Positions 55,085-63,600 of a stretch of DNA of 64,000 nt are shown piece after piece. The notes under the pieces are model-generated. The model was not told the origin of the DNA, ran no database searches, and worked only from the letters and a program-made list of their open reading frames with translations. The translations under genes were made by a program, and so were the position numbers. The DNA is from Chitinophagaceae bacterium (GTDB lineage: Bacteria > Bacteroidota > Bacteroidia > Chitinophagales > Chitinophagaceae), in the NCBI GenBank assembly GCA_016787065.1, contig JAEUVD010000033.1, forward strand, positions 159,009 through 223,008. Direction: 5' to 3'. Numbering within the stretch: the stretch's first letter is position 1; each line of letters starts with the position of its first letter.

Positions 55085-55402
55085 TTATTTGCTTTCAACC
55101 ATTACCACTGCTTTTTGCAATAAAGTAAGGGCGTTATTTTCTTTTTTATAAATTATAGGTTTTAACACTTGCGAAATAATCATGTGCTTTGATTCTCTGC
55201 CAATAATATTGGCTTCGCAATCGGTTCTGGTATCATTATACACTTCACCAATCGGATTTTTTAAAAGATACCCTTCTTCTTCAAGCGTGTTGAAAATTCT
55301 GTGCAGGTTACGTTCTACTTTACTTTCCAGATTTTCTTGTTGTAGTTTTGATCTAAGTTCAAACAATTGATTTATCAGGATATGTACTTGCGTCATGGCC
55401 AT
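55085..55402 (-). CDS. Small protein, possibly a minimal GrpE-like factor for the adjacent Hsp70
   Basis: 105 residues, no firm family match. Residues ~5-40 are a helix rich in Leu and Glu. The C-terminal part ('NPIGEVYNDTRTDCEANI', 'ISQVLKPIIY', 'LLQKAVVMVES') has the order of the GrpE beta domain: G-x-x-a-x-D, then 'vl.kP', then alternating V-x-V. That is suggestive but weak. It leads the cassette and ends one base before the Hsp70 ATG. A nucleotide-exchange role is a guess from shape and neighbourhood. A start at 55396 is also possible. Confidence 0.6.
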   Translation of the reverse strand: MAMTQVHILINQLFELRSKLQQENLESKVERNLHRIFNTLEEEGYLLKNPIGEVYNDTRTDCEANIIGRESKHMIISQVLKPIIYKKENNALTLLQKAVVMVESK

Positions 55403-55621
55403 TTTCTAAGTCGGTAAATTTAAGGAAAAGGAAGTATCTAACCTTTATTTCTAGCACAACATAAAAATAAAACATAGCAGCACAGAAATGGAAAAAAACG
55501 TAGAAGGAACGTTTACCTAAATGATTTCTTTTACAGGGAAATGAAAACATTCAACCTATGATGTGGCGAAATGACACGTTGAATTTTTTTTCATATAAAG
55601 CAGCCTTGTTTGCGAAGGTTG

Positions 55622-58600
55622 CTACCATACCAAGGTTAAATCGCCTTGTAGTTGTTTACTCACACCGGTGCAATCGTAAATCAGTAAATAGAAATACGTA
55701 CCTGGGTCGCAAGCAACACCTTTGTATTTTCCATCCCAACGATCTTCTTTTTTGGTAGAGTAGAATACCTGTTCTCCCCAACGATTATAAACGTATAGGG
55801 AGAAACCATGTAGTTCTTCAATCTCAATAACACCAAAAGTATCATTGAGTTTATCGCCATTCGGGGTAAAGCTATTTGGTAAGGCAACCCGCGTACAACA
55901 ATTTTCTACAAATACGGTAGTCGTAGCCGTTGCGTTACAGCCGTTGGCGCCGGTTACAACAACCGTATAGGTCGTTGTGGATTCCGGATTAACGGTAGGC
56001 TGTGCAATTTGGTTGTTACTGATATTCTTTGAAGGAGACCAGAAATAAGAATAACCGGGAATAGCCGGAGAACCAAGAACAACGCTCTTATTCTTACAAT
56101 CTATATGCTGCTCTGGTCCGGGATCCACAGGTGGTGGTAAGTTATCTACATTAACCGTCATGGTTTCAAAACAATATTTATTTGTAGTGAGGGTGTAGGT
56201 TGTAGTTGTAGATGGAGATGCGAAAGGTTGTGCAACATTCGTTGCATTTAATCCAATGGCGGGAGACCACGAATAGGTATAGCCATCTTGAGGAATTGGT
56301 CCGATCATCATTATTGGATTCGCGCAACTTAAATACACATCTTGAAGTGGTACATCTTCACATGGAATAAAACCAATATCAAAATTGAATAAATTCTTTG
56401 CATTGAATTCGGTTTGTACCACAACCGTAGGAATGTTATTTTGAAGTTTCGCGTCATTATCTCTAACTTCAGGGGTACCACTACCGGGCGTTTGAAACTG
56501 AGTTAAGGTATATGAGAGTAATTCATTAATTCCTTCGCCCGCCGTCCAATCACTTGGTGCAATTTGAATTAAATAGGTTCGGAATGCTAAAGGACCGGGT
56601 TGCGCACCAGCAGTTACCGGATCTCCGTCTGAAACATTGTTTACATCAAAGTAGTAGCGTCCGCTGGCATCGGTGGTTGAAGAACCCAGCGCAGGCCCGT
56701 CGGGGTTATTATCGTTATTAAAATCGGCAAATAGTTCTAACGTAACATTCTCAATGCCGGCTTCTTCCGGATCTTGAATACCGTTGTTATTATCATCTTT
56801 CCAAACTCGATTTCCAATTTGAATAGAAGGCACATCGCCGCTCACTTCAATGTCACCCATAGAGTTTGCCTTACCGAATTGTGTTCCCGTTGCCATAATC
56901 AAGGTACTCGATTTAGCACCGGTATTACACGATAAAATACAAGTACCGGCATTAATTAAACCTTGTACGTCCATCATGGTAAACATAAACGCATTTTGTC
57001 CGGGTAACATGGCGAGTGAACCCTGACTGCCTTCGCTTTCAGCTGCATTACCCGTATCACCTACATAAAATTCTCCTCCGCCAATCCCTTGATTATTACC
57101 AACGCCTGCACTACTGTAATTCGTACCGGATGACGTATAGCTTCCATTATTTTCTAACGTGTACACCCCTGAAGTGCAATCGGCCCCGGCAGTAATAATA
57201 TCACCACCAATATCTACGGCAACTGTGCTTGTTCCAGAAAGTTTTTGGAATGAACCACCGTACCCGAATTGATGACCTGCTCTATCCATAAAGTCAAGAA
57301 TTAAATCTTCCCGATCATCGAAACCAATATCACTTAAAACCGGTGAAGGATAAGCTTTTTCACCATTGCCAATTAACACCGATGTTAAGTCTGTCCAAGG
57401 ATGCCAAAGATCGGTGCCACTTCCTATGGTTCCTACTGCAGTTCCTTTATGATAATTTAAGGGCATGGTGAAGAACGGAGAGGGATTCATAACCGGATTT
57501 ATCCCATTCGGATCAGTTAAAGTGAACACATAAGCATACATATCGGTTAGTCCGTTTAGAATATTCACACCGCCATTTTCTGCAGTAGAAACAGCTCCGA
57601 TATAGAGAACTCCTTTTCGAATACATAATCCAAACGGACGAAGTACACCGTTATTTACCGGGATGGCAGGTATTGCAAATGAATCAACAGCAATAACACC
57701 ATTGGGATTCATCACATTATCGAGTTCTAAACGATAAATTAAACGAGAATACAAATTGGTTACAAATAAGAATCTTCCGTCATCGCTTATATCAATATCA
57801 CCCAGGCCCACTTTGCAAATTTGATCAAACACAGAAGAATCAATAGTATAGGTTAAGGTTCCAATTAATTTTCTTCCGGTGGCATCGTTCGCACCAACAA
57901 CGCCTAAGCCTTCGGGCTCACCGGTAAGTGGGTCGGTTGGACCAAGATAAGAAATTTGAGTAGAAGCTGCATTAATGCTAAACGATGAGTTTAACCCAAA
58001 AGGGGTTGCGCCGGCTGCTGCACGGGTTCGATGTCCGTTCGCATCCATATCATAAAAATTAGTACAGGTGAAGGTATTCCCCGATGGCACTAATTTGTAA
58101 ATGCCCCCTGTACCTAGAGGTCCCAAACCGGAATATCGTTTTAGGAAGGCGGCACTAAAAATACATTTAGCATGCTTGCTATACGCCATACCAAAAACGG
58201 ATCCGGTTGCACCAGTACGAATTGAATTGGGAATCGGGGCGGTAGCAACATTTCCGGTAGTGGTATTTGGGAAACCGTAAATAGCCCTCGTCGTATCGGC
58301 AGCACTTCCAACTAAAAGTGGATTGCCTTTGTTGAAACGACTAACATAAACGTTTGGTGGCCCCGGAAGTATAAAGTCTTCGGGATTCTGAACTGCAAAA
58401 TCAACATTGGTAGCACCGGCATTAAAAAATCGAACGTTGTCGCCGTAAGGGTAGGCACCACAATAATCTTTCACTTGCATAAAACAGGTACTTGTTATGG
58501 GTAGTTCAAATTCAACACGAACCGGAACCGTGTAAGGAATAGAGTAGGTTCCGTTAGCTGCCGTAGTTGTTGTGTTTAAAAGTGTATTGTTAGCATCATA

Positions 58601-58756
58601 GGCGTTGATTACGGCTCCTGCAATGGAGGGTTCCGCAGCTTGTTGCATGCCGTCGGCATTCAAATCTCGAAAAACTTTTCCACTGATCTGCGCATAGGAA
58701 GTTGTGGTTAACATGAAAAGAAACAGTGTATGAAGTACGCTTCGCATAAAATTCAT
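55622..58756 (-). CDS. Secreted SdrD B-like domain protein with T9SS type B C-terminal domain
   Basis: About 1044 residues from the ATG at 58756 (58747 is also possible); longer frames upstream add a leader that hides the signal peptide. After the signal come an SdrD B-like domain (ISGKVFRDLNADGMQQ..), a ~450-residue propeller-like region with repeated 'GDIDISDDGRFLFVTN' turns, and a second SdrD B domain (VWKDDNNNGIQDPEEAG). Two PKD/Ig-type modules with 'Y.YSWSP..G' follow. The C-terminus has NSFTPNGDKLNDTF, VYNRWGEQVF, WDGKYKG and YFYLL, the gliding motility-associated sorting domain. SdrD B domains bind calcium and act as rigid spacers in surface adhesins. Confidence 0.88.
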   Translation of the reverse strand: MNFMRSVLHTLFLFMLTTTSYAQISGKVFRDLNADGMQQAAEPSIAGAVINAYDANNTLLNTTTTAANGTYSIPYTVPVRVEFELPITSTCFMQVKDYCGAYPYGDNVRFFNAGATNVDFAVQNPEDFILPGPPNVYVSRFNKGNPLLVGSAADTTRAIYGFPNTTTGNVATAPIPNSIRTGATGSVFGMAYSKHAKCIFSAAFLKRYSGLGPLGTGGIYKLVPSGNTFTCTNFYDMDANGHRTRAAAGATPFGLNSSFSINAASTQISYLGPTDPLTGEPEGLGVVGANDATGRKLIGTLTYTIDSSVFDQICKVGLGDIDISDDGRFLFVTNLYSRLIYRLELDNVMNPNGVIAVDSFAIPAIPVNNGVLRPFGLCIRKGVLYIGAVSTAENGGVNILNGLTDMYAYVFTLTDPNGINPVMNPSPFFTMPLNYHKGTAVGTIGSGTDLWHPWTDLTSVLIGNGEKAYPSPVLSDIGFDDREDLILDFMDRAGHQFGYGGSFQKLSGTSTVAVDIGGDIITAGADCTSGVYTLENNGSYTSSGTNYSSAGVGNNQGIGGGEFYVGDTGNAAESEGSQGSLAMLPGQNAFMFTMMDVQGLINAGTCILSCNTGAKSSTLIMATGTQFGKANSMGDIEVSGDVPSIQIGNRVWKDDNNNGIQDPEEAGIENVTLELFADFNNDNNPDGPALGSSTTDASGRYYFDVNNVSDGDPVTAGAQPGPLAFRTYLIQIAPSDWTAGEGINELLSYTLTQFQTPGSGTPEVRDNDAKLQNNIPTVVVQTEFNAKNLFNFDIGFIPCEDVPLQDVYLSCANPIMMIGPIPQDGYTYSWSPAIGLNATNVAQPFASPSTTTTYTLTTNKYCFETMTVNVDNLPPPVDPGPEQHIDCKNKSVVLGSPAIPGYSYFWSPSKNISNNQIAQPTVNPESTTTYTVVVTGANGCNATATTTVFVENCCTRVALPNSFTPNGDKLNDTFGVIEIEELHGFSLYVYNRWGEQVFYSTKKEDRWDGKYKGVACDPGTYFYLLIYDCTGVSKQLQGDLTLVW

Positions 58757-59131
58757 GTAGTTGGTGATTAATCTTATTGAAAGACCCTGAATTAACAAGC
58801 TTGGTTTGGTAAATATAAAGATAAGTTTTGAACCTTCTATAGCCAAGGTTTCAGTCTACTAAATAGGTAGAGTAAATAGCATTCTATTTTCCTAGGCATC
58901 CAGCTACAAAGCAATAAAATCCGTACATGATCGTTTTGTGATTGATTAATTTTGAAGCCAGAACCTTACTACCGATGCGGGGGTAGTTGAATGCTCTAAA
59001 AAAGGAAATCCTAACGGATACCTTGTTGGTGCGTAAGTTGTTCGTACTATCTTCTTTCGTTGATGGTCTTACTCAGTCAAATGAGGTATTCAAATAGTCT
59101 CGATTTATCATGATAAAGCCGAATTATGATT

Positions 59132-59776
59132 CTATGCTGTCTTGAATTTAGGATAACTTTTGCACCATAAAGAAATGCCACAAGTTTCGCATTTAGGTTT
59201 ACGGGCTAAACAAACATATCGGCCGTGCAAAATCAACCAATGATGTGCTTTATGAATGAGTTCTGGTGGAATAAACCGAATTAATTGTTCTTCAGCTTGA
59301 AGCGGATTTTTAGCATGAAGGGTAAGTCCGATTCGGGCTGAAACCCTGAATACATGCGTATCAACTGCCATATTCGGTTGTTGATCAATTACGGAGGTTA
59401 TAACATTGGCTGTTTTTCTTCCAACGCCGGGTAATTTTACTAGCTCTTCTACCGTCATAGGAATAACACCTCCGAAATCTGCTTCAACCATTCTGGCCAT
59501 GCCAAGCAGATGTTTGGTTTTATTGTTTGGGTAGCTAATTGATTTTATTAGTTGAAATAATGTTTGCTCCTCGGCGTTTGCCAGAGCAGCTGTGGTTGGG
59601 TAGTGTTTGAAAATCGCTGGGGTTGTGAGATTCACTCGTTTGTCGGTACATTGCGCGGATAGTATAACCGCTACTAAAAGCTGATACGGATTATCGTAAA
59701 GCAATTCGGTTTCAGCTTCGGGATGATGTTGACTGAAATAATCAATTATTCCTTCAAAACGCTGTTTTCGGGTCAT
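59132..59776 (-). CDS. nth: Endonuclease III
   Basis: About 214 residues from the ATG at 59776. A DNA glycosylase/AP lyase for oxidised pyrimidines. Motifs: helix-hairpin-helix LPGVGRKTANV with the catalytic Lys, VDTHV with the catalytic Asp, and a C-terminal [4Fe-4S] cluster C-x6-C-x2-C-x5-C (CLARKPKCETCGISLWC). A longer frame from 59806 would add ten residues with no family support. It is divergent from the TPR protein gene, with only 59 bases between the starts. Confidence 0.95.
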   Translation of the reverse strand: MTRKQRFEGIIDYFSQHHPEAETELLYDNPYQLLVAVILSAQCTDKRVNLTTPAIFKHYPTTAALANAEEQTLFQLIKSISYPNNKTKHLLGMARMVEADFGGVIPMTVEELVKLPGVGRKTANVITSVIDQQPNMAVDTHVFRVSARIGLTLHAKNPLQAEEQLIRFIPPELIHKAHHWLILHGRYVCLARKPKCETCGISLWCKSYPKFKTA

Positions 59777-59820
59777 GGAGTAAAAATAACCGACAATAGT
59801 ACACATTAAAGAAAATCTTT

Positions 59821-59828
59821 TAGATTTG
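59821..59828 (+). promoter_or_regulatory. -7 promoter element (TAGATTTG) of the TPR-acyl-CoA ligase pair
   Basis: TAGATTTG fits TAnnTTTG, 7 bases before the ATG at 59836, implying an almost leaderless transcript. Confidence 0.55.
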
Positions 59829-59835
59829 TTGGTTT

Positions 59836-60879
59836 ATGAGAAAACTGGCCTTATTGGCATTTTTGCTTGGAGCTACCATACAACTAACCGCACAAAATAC
59901 CGATGCCGGTTTGTCGGGTAAGGATTTATATGAGAATGCACGAACCTATCTGCAAAAGGGCGATTATGCCAATGCTATCATGGTATACAACCAGGCCATT
60001 CAGGTGGAACCTAAAAATTTGATTTACCGTCGTGAGTTAGCCCATGCCTATTTTTTACAAGGTGATATGACCCATGCAGAGGCTATGGTAAAACCTTTAC
60101 TAAAAGCTGAGGAGGCCGATCCGGAAACTTATTTGGTAGCTTGTAAAATTTACATGAAGATGAATAATTCGGAAGAAGCAAAAACGGCGATTAATAATGG
60201 TATTGAGAAATTTCCGAAACAAGGTGAATTGTATGAACAAAAAGGACAACTCTACACGTCTCTCAAAAACTATAAAGAGGCAGCCGAAGTATGGGAGAAA
60301 GGTATTGAAAAAGACCCTGCCTACTACATGAATTATTATAACCTTACCAAATCGTATTACTTTAATAAGCAATATTTGTGGGCTATTATTTATGCCGAAC
60401 ATTTTGTTACAATGGAAAGCTTTAGCAGTCGTTCCGAAGAAATGAAGAAAATGATGTTCGAGAGTTATAAATTTCTTTTCGCAGAATTGAACAATCTGGA
60501 AATTAAGAAGAAGTCTACGAAAGCACCGAAAGAACCCGATACGTTTAACGAGTGTTACCTGCAAGTGTTAGATAATTTAAAGAATACGGTAACCGGTGGC
60601 GTTACGACGGAAAATTTAACCATGTTGCGGGTACGGTTTTTGTTAGAATGGAATAAAAACTACGCAAAATCATTTCCAATGGAACTCATCGATTATCAAC
60701 AACGTATGATTTTAAATGGTTTCTTTGATGCTTATAATACCTGGTTGTTCGGACGATTGGAAAATGAGAATAGCGTAAAAAATTGGACTCAAAAAAATGC
60801 TGTACTTATGAATAGTTTCGATAAGTATTTTAGAGCAAATAAACTTCAACCAAAATTGGATCAATATTACCACCACTAG
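59836..60879 (+). CDS. Exported tetratricopeptide repeat protein
   Basis: 347 residues. The signal peptide (1-20) ends at QLTAQ. TPR units cover ~30-210 ('ENARTYLQKGDYANAIMVYNQAIQVEPKN', 'GQLYTSLKNYKEAAEVWEKGIEKDPAYY' and others). A helical C-terminal part follows, including 'KKSTKAPKEPDTFNECYLQVLDNL'. It is a periplasmic scaffold with unknown partners; several gliding/T9SS accessory proteins in Bacteroidota have this layout. Two bases separate it from the acyl-CoA ligase gene. Confidence 0.85.
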   Translation: MRKLALLAFLLGATIQLTAQNTDAGLSGKDLYENARTYLQKGDYANAIMVYNQAIQVEPKNLIYRRELAHAYFLQGDMTHAEAMVKPLLKAEEADPETYLVACKIYMKMNNSEEAKTAINNGIEKFPKQGELYEQKGQLYTSLKNYKEAAEVWEKGIEKDPAYYMNYYNLTKSYYFNKQYLWAIIYAEHFVTMESFSSRSEEMKKMMFESYKFLFAELNNLEIKKKSTKAPKEPDTFNECYLQVLDNLKNTVTGGVTTENLTMLRVRFLLEWNKNYAKSFPMELIDYQQRMILNGFFDAYNTWLFGRLENENSVKNWTQKNAVLMNSFDKYFRANKLQPKLDQYYHH

Positions 60880-60881
60880 CT

Positions 60882-62666
60882 ATGAAAGAGCCACAATTAT
60901 TGTATGAACTGCTTTACGCGTATGAAGAACGTTTTCCTGAAAAGGATATGTTGCATGCGAAAATAAAAGGACAATGGCTGGGTATTAAATCAACTGAAGT
61001 AAGAAAACAAGTTGAACAACTAGCGGTTGCCTTTATGGAAATGGGCATGAGTGGTAAGGATATGAAACCGGAAAGTCAGGATAAAATAGCCATCATTGCC
61101 AATAACCGTCCGGAATGGATTATTACTGATTTCGCCATACAGTTAACCGGTGCAACGGTGGTTCCTATTTATCCGAGTATTACTCCGGCGGAATGGGAGT
61201 ATATTTTGAATGAATCTGAAATTCAAATTTTGTTTGTATCCGATAAAATGATCTATAAGAAGATTTGTTTGATTAAGGATAATGTACCTAGTTTGAAACA
61301 CATTTACTGTTATGATCCTATTGAAGGTGTTCCTATGTGGAATACCTTATTGAAACCAGTAACAACTGAGCAACTCCAACGTTTAGAAGAACTCAAAGTA
61401 AAAATAAAGAAAGAGCATTTAGTAACTATAATTTATACAAGTGGTACTACCGGCAACCCTAAGGGAGTGATGTTATCGCACAATAATATCATGAGTAATG
61501 TGCGTGATTGTATGGAGGTTTTTGATTTTTGCACCGCCAATGAAAACGTATTAAGCTTTCTACCTTTAAACCATATTTTTGAACGCACGGTGATGAATAT
61601 CTACATCAACAAAGGGGTGTCGATTTACTTTGCCGAAGGTATGGAAACGATCGGCCCTGATTTACGCGACGTTAAGCCGGTGGTGTTTACAACGGTGCCA
61701 CGTTTATTAGAAAAAGTGTATGAGAAAATAGATCAGAAAGGTTCTGAACTCACAGGTTTCAAACGCTCGATTTTTGATTGGTCGGTGAATCTTGCATCTC
61801 GCTTTGAAATTAATAAAAGTCGCGGGTTGTTCTATAATTTGCAATTGATGATTGCCGATAAGTTAGTGTACAAAAAATGGCGGGAAGCCGTGGGAGGCAA
61901 TATTAAAGCCATTGTAACTGGTTCTGCTGCATGTCAGGTTCGTTTATTACGCCTGTTTACCGCAGCAAAAATTGTAGTAATGGAAGGCTATGGTTTAACG
62001 GAAACTTCTCCGGTAATTAGTGTTAACCGATATTGGGAAGATAGACGCGGTTTTGGAACGGTTGGACCTCCCATACAAAATATACAAGTAAAATTGGGGG
62101 ATGACGGTGAGATTATGTGTAAGGGAGACAATGTGATGATGGGTTATTATCGCCACCCTGAACTGGATGCGGAAGTGATAAAAGATGGTTGGCTTTGTAC
62201 AGGAGATATTGGTGAATTTAAGGACGGTAAATTTTTGAAGATCACCGATCGTAAGAAAGAAATTTTTAAAATTTCCGGAGGAAAATACATAGCGCCCTTG
62301 CCGATTGAAAGCAAGATGAAAGAAAGCAATTTCATTGAGCAGATTATGGTGGTGGGAGCTAATGAAAAATTTGCCGGCGCTTTGATTGTCCCTGCGAAAG
62401 AAAAAATTAAAGAGTACTTCGCGAAAATGAATATGGTATTGGATGCTTCCGTAGATATTACTACCGATAAAGATGTGCTTCGTTTAATACGAACGGAATT
62501 AGATAAGTTCAATAAGTTTTTTGCGGCGCATGAACAAGTAAAGAAATTTCAGATTGTTCCGAATGAATGGACGATCGATGGCGGCGAATTAACCGCAACG
62601 TTGAAATTGAAACGTAAAAAGATTATGGAGAAGTATGGGCATTTGGTAGAGCGGATTTATGCTTAG
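60882..62666 (+). CDS. AMP-dependent long-chain fatty acid--CoA ligase
   Basis: 594 residues of the adenylate-forming superfamily. The P-loop-like YTSGTTGNPKGVMLSH (~180-196), 'LPLNHIFERT', 'EGYGLTETSPVIS' (~360) and 'DGWLCTGDIGEF...ITDRKKEIFK' (~440-465) are all present. It matches the long-chain acyl-CoA synthetase (FAA1-like) form of Bacteroidota, activating fatty acids for membrane lipid use or degradation. It is co-transcribed with the TPR gene. The 12-unit heptamer array starts on the base after its stop. Confidence 0.92.
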   Translation: MKEPQLLYELLYAYEERFPEKDMLHAKIKGQWLGIKSTEVRKQVEQLAVAFMEMGMSGKDMKPESQDKIAIIANNRPEWIITDFAIQLTGATVVPIYPSITPAEWEYILNESEIQILFVSDKMIYKKICLIKDNVPSLKHIYCYDPIEGVPMWNTLLKPVTTEQLQRLEELKVKIKKEHLVTIIYTSGTTGNPKGVMLSHNNIMSNVRDCMEVFDFCTANENVLSFLPLNHIFERTVMNIYINKGVSIYFAEGMETIGPDLRDVKPVVFTTVPRLLEKVYEKIDQKGSELTGFKRSIFDWSVNLASRFEINKSRGLFYNLQLMIADKLVYKKWREAVGGNIKAIVTGSAACQVRLLRLFTAAKIVVMEGYGLTETSPVISVNRYWEDRRGFGTVGPPIQNIQVKLGDDGEIMCKGDNVMMGYYRHPELDAEVIKDGWLCTGDIGEFKDGKFLKITDRKKEIFKISGGKYIAPLPIESKMKESNFIEQIMVVGANEKFAGALIVPAKEKIKEYFAKMNMVLDASVDITTDKDVLRLIRTELDKFNKFFAAHEQVKKFQIVPNEWTIDGGELTATLKLKRKKIMEKYGHLVERIYA

Positions 62667-62750
62667 TGAACAATGAACAATGAACAATGAACAGTGAATA
62701 ATGAACAATGAACAATGAATAGTGAACAATGAATAATGAACAGTGAATAA
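62667..62750 (+). repeat. Tandem heptamer array TGAAYAR x12
   Basis: Twelve exact-length 7-bp units (TGAACAA, TGAATAA, TGAACAG, TGAATAG in mixed order) run from the acyl-CoA ligase stop. The frame is open on the minus strand, giving a spurious Leu/His/Ser repeat. Confidence 0.9.
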
Positions 62751-62834
62751 TGAAAACGACTTAGGATGGGTATTGAAAAACAGTAATATGCTATGGTTAC
62801 TAAAATTGTGACCCATTATATTTCCTCTTTTGAT

Positions 62835-62867
62835 AATTGTTCATTGTTATTTGTTCATTGTTAATTG
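62835..62867 (-). repeat. Inverted heptamer block next to tRNA-Arg
   Basis: The same heptamer family in reverse orientation (ATTGTTCATTGTTATTTGTTCATTG on the plus strand), 85 bases after the forward array and 4 bases before the tRNA. The two blocks can pair into a long stem. Confidence 0.7.
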
Positions 62868-62871
62868 AATT

Positions 62872-62943
62872 GGCCCCGTAGTTCAATGGATAGAACGAAA
62901 GTTTCCTAAACTTTAAATCCAGGTTCGATTCCTGGCGGGGCTA
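62872..62943 (+). tRNA. tRNA-Arg, anticodon CCT
   Basis: A cloverleaf folds cleanly: acceptor GGCCCCG/CGGGGCT (one G-T pair), D stem GTTC/GAAC, anticodon stem AAAGT/ACTTT with loop TTCCTAA, so the anticodon is CCT, which reads AGG. The T arm is CCAGG-TTCGATT-CCTGG, followed by discriminator A. CCA is not encoded. tRNA-Arg genes are common integration sites. Confidence 0.95.
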
Positions 62944-63583
62944 CTAGGCAAGAAAATTCCGAATCAATGTCGGAATTTTCATTTTGGCAATTTTCTAAAG
63001 GCCTTGATAGTTTTGCAGTTGAGAGGAATGCAGAATTGGTTCTTATGGTTCGACACTCGTCATTTTTTCGGTTGTAAGTAATTCCTTCTGGGAATACTAA
63101 ATTTTGTAATTTTTGTTTTTGAAAGTAATCGCTAGAATCCCATACTGTGTTGAGTTTGGTGGCAAGATGAATAGCTAATTCAATGGCTTTTTCAGGGTTC
63201 GACGCTTCATTTTCGGGTAGGTTCAAATTTGCTTCAATTTTTGATTTTTCAAGCTTTAATTTCTTATGGAATTTCTCAAAAATCTCTTGGCTCACCTCCT
63301 CATTGATAAGGCGTTCTTCTAATCGTTCAATTTTCTTATTCACTTCCTTTTGCTGAGATTGAAACGCAATTTTTGATTCAATCTTATGCATGTTGCTTCG
63401 AAAATAAATATCTATCATGTCGTTTTTCAAAATGGGTACATTACTTGTATCGATATTTACAATATGCTCATTTAATTTTTCTTTAAATTTACCACGTATT
63501 TTTTCGGCTCTTCTATTATTTGCACGACCTCTTGTGCCACATTTGCAATAATAATCTTGGTTCTTTTGTGCCTTGTAACATAT
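62906..63583 (-). pseudogene. Decayed C-terminal part of a large serine recombinase, reading into tRNA-Arg
   Basis: The frame is open from just after an in-frame TAG (63584-63586) to a stop inside the tRNA gene. Its product starts with a damaged zinc-ribbon stretch (YYCKCGTRGRANNRRAEKI), then a long coiled coil ('KKIERLEERLINEEVSQEIFEKFHKKLKLEKSKIEANL'), then 'FQKQKLQNLVFPEGITYNRK', the typical C-terminus of Bacteroidota site-specific serine recombinases. The N-terminal catalytic and recombinase domains are absent. Upstream codons fit only in pieces, in another frame (CRYVTRHK), so a frameshift or deletion is likely. The last ~13 codons are antisense tRNA. It probably marks one end of an integrated element lying to the right. 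Confidence 0.7.
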
Positions 63584-63600
63584 CTACACATAGGTTATTT

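Noticed and set aside
62589..62816. 75-codon minus-strand frame rich in Leu, Phe, His and Ser
   Set aside because: It is the translation of the TGAAYAR heptamer array, which is open in this frame by its composition.
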